A stretch of 28,527 nucleotides of DNA, from positions 1-28,527 of the IMG/VR virus record IMGVR_UViG_3300027747_001410; one strand, written 5' to 3'. The stretch is from a virus. How positions within the stretch are numbered: the stretch's first letter is position 1; each line of letters starts with the position of its first letter. Of the stretch, positions 28,468-28,527 are shown piece by piece. The notes below the pieces were generated by a model. That model was given only the letters and a program-made list of their open reading frames with translations. It did not search any database and had not been told where the DNA came from. The position numbers and the translations under genes are program-made.

Positions 28468-28527
28468 TTAGATTTCTCCCTTGCGCTTCATCTCGAGCGC
28501 GATGGCGATGGCCTGGTTCTGCGGGTA
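28468..28527 (-). CDS. C-terminal end of a gene cut by the right edge
   Basis: The last 19 codons of a leftward gene are visible: YPQNQAIAIALEMKRKGEI and a TAA. The QAIAIAL-(K/R) ending is common in small basic phage head-module proteins. Nothing more can be said about it. Confidence 0.7.
   Translation of the reverse strand, partial: YPQNQAIAIALEMKRKGEI

Overview
The window is a 28.5 kb piece of the genome of a tailed double-stranded DNA bacteriophage or prophage (Caudoviricetes). The evidence is a contiguous head-tail module in canonical order, a recombination module (RecT-like annealing protein, Gp157 family, RusA) and many short genes joined by ATGA, GTGA or TAATG stop-start overlaps. Strong AGGAG ribosome-binding sites and sigma70-like promoters suggest a high-GC Gram-negative host. 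That host call is inference. No integrase, terminase, portal or endolysin was recognised, and both ends of the window cut through genes.

Layout. (1) 1-2512, minus strand: an operon of small accessory genes with a Dam-type N6-adenine methyltransferase, a winged-helix protein, zinc-finger proteins and an HNH nuclease cut by the left edge. It reads from a promoter at 2571-2598. (2) 2737-4055, minus strand: a DUF1376 replication protein, a second replication-like protein and a small unknown. (3) 4056-4685: a non-coding control region with two divergent promoters whose -35 boxes overlap. It also holds interleaved inverted repeats, a promoter-to-terminator small RNA of about 110 nt that resembles phage C4/CI antisense immunity RNAs, and a degraded Icd-like reading frame. 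(4) 4686-7777: an apparently leaderless PP-loop (PAPS-reductase-like) gene, a small HExxH zincin, and a metallophosphoesterase split by a 330-residue intein with a LAGLIDADG endonuclease. (5) 7936-12052, plus strand: two transcription units. One holds small DNA-binding and unknown proteins and ends in RusA; the other encodes the RecT-like protein and Gp157. A strong terminator follows at 12072-12118.

(6) 12045-28527, minus strand: the morphogenesis module, described in transcription order from right to left. It begins with a cut gene, a small virion-like protein and an SGNH hydrolase. Then come a fused protease-scaffold, decoration protein, major capsid protein, head-tail connector proteins and tail tube. 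Two tail-assembly-chaperone frames follow, joined by a -1 frameshift site. Next are a tail protein, a short tape-measure-like protein, two large tail proteins, a small structural protein and a glycine-rich fibre. A membrane/lipoprotein cluster (probable lysis functions), a Cys-rich protein and a small conserved phage protein end the module.

The main second-look items are: the intein in the GNHE metal-binding motif; three promoters that share a spacer motif, a GCACGTTGC leader element and similar ribosome-binding sites; the C4-like RNA locus; a decapeptide shared by the capsid protein and the scaffold with mostly wobble-position differences; nested internal starts in the protease-scaffold; and the GGGAAAC frameshift site.
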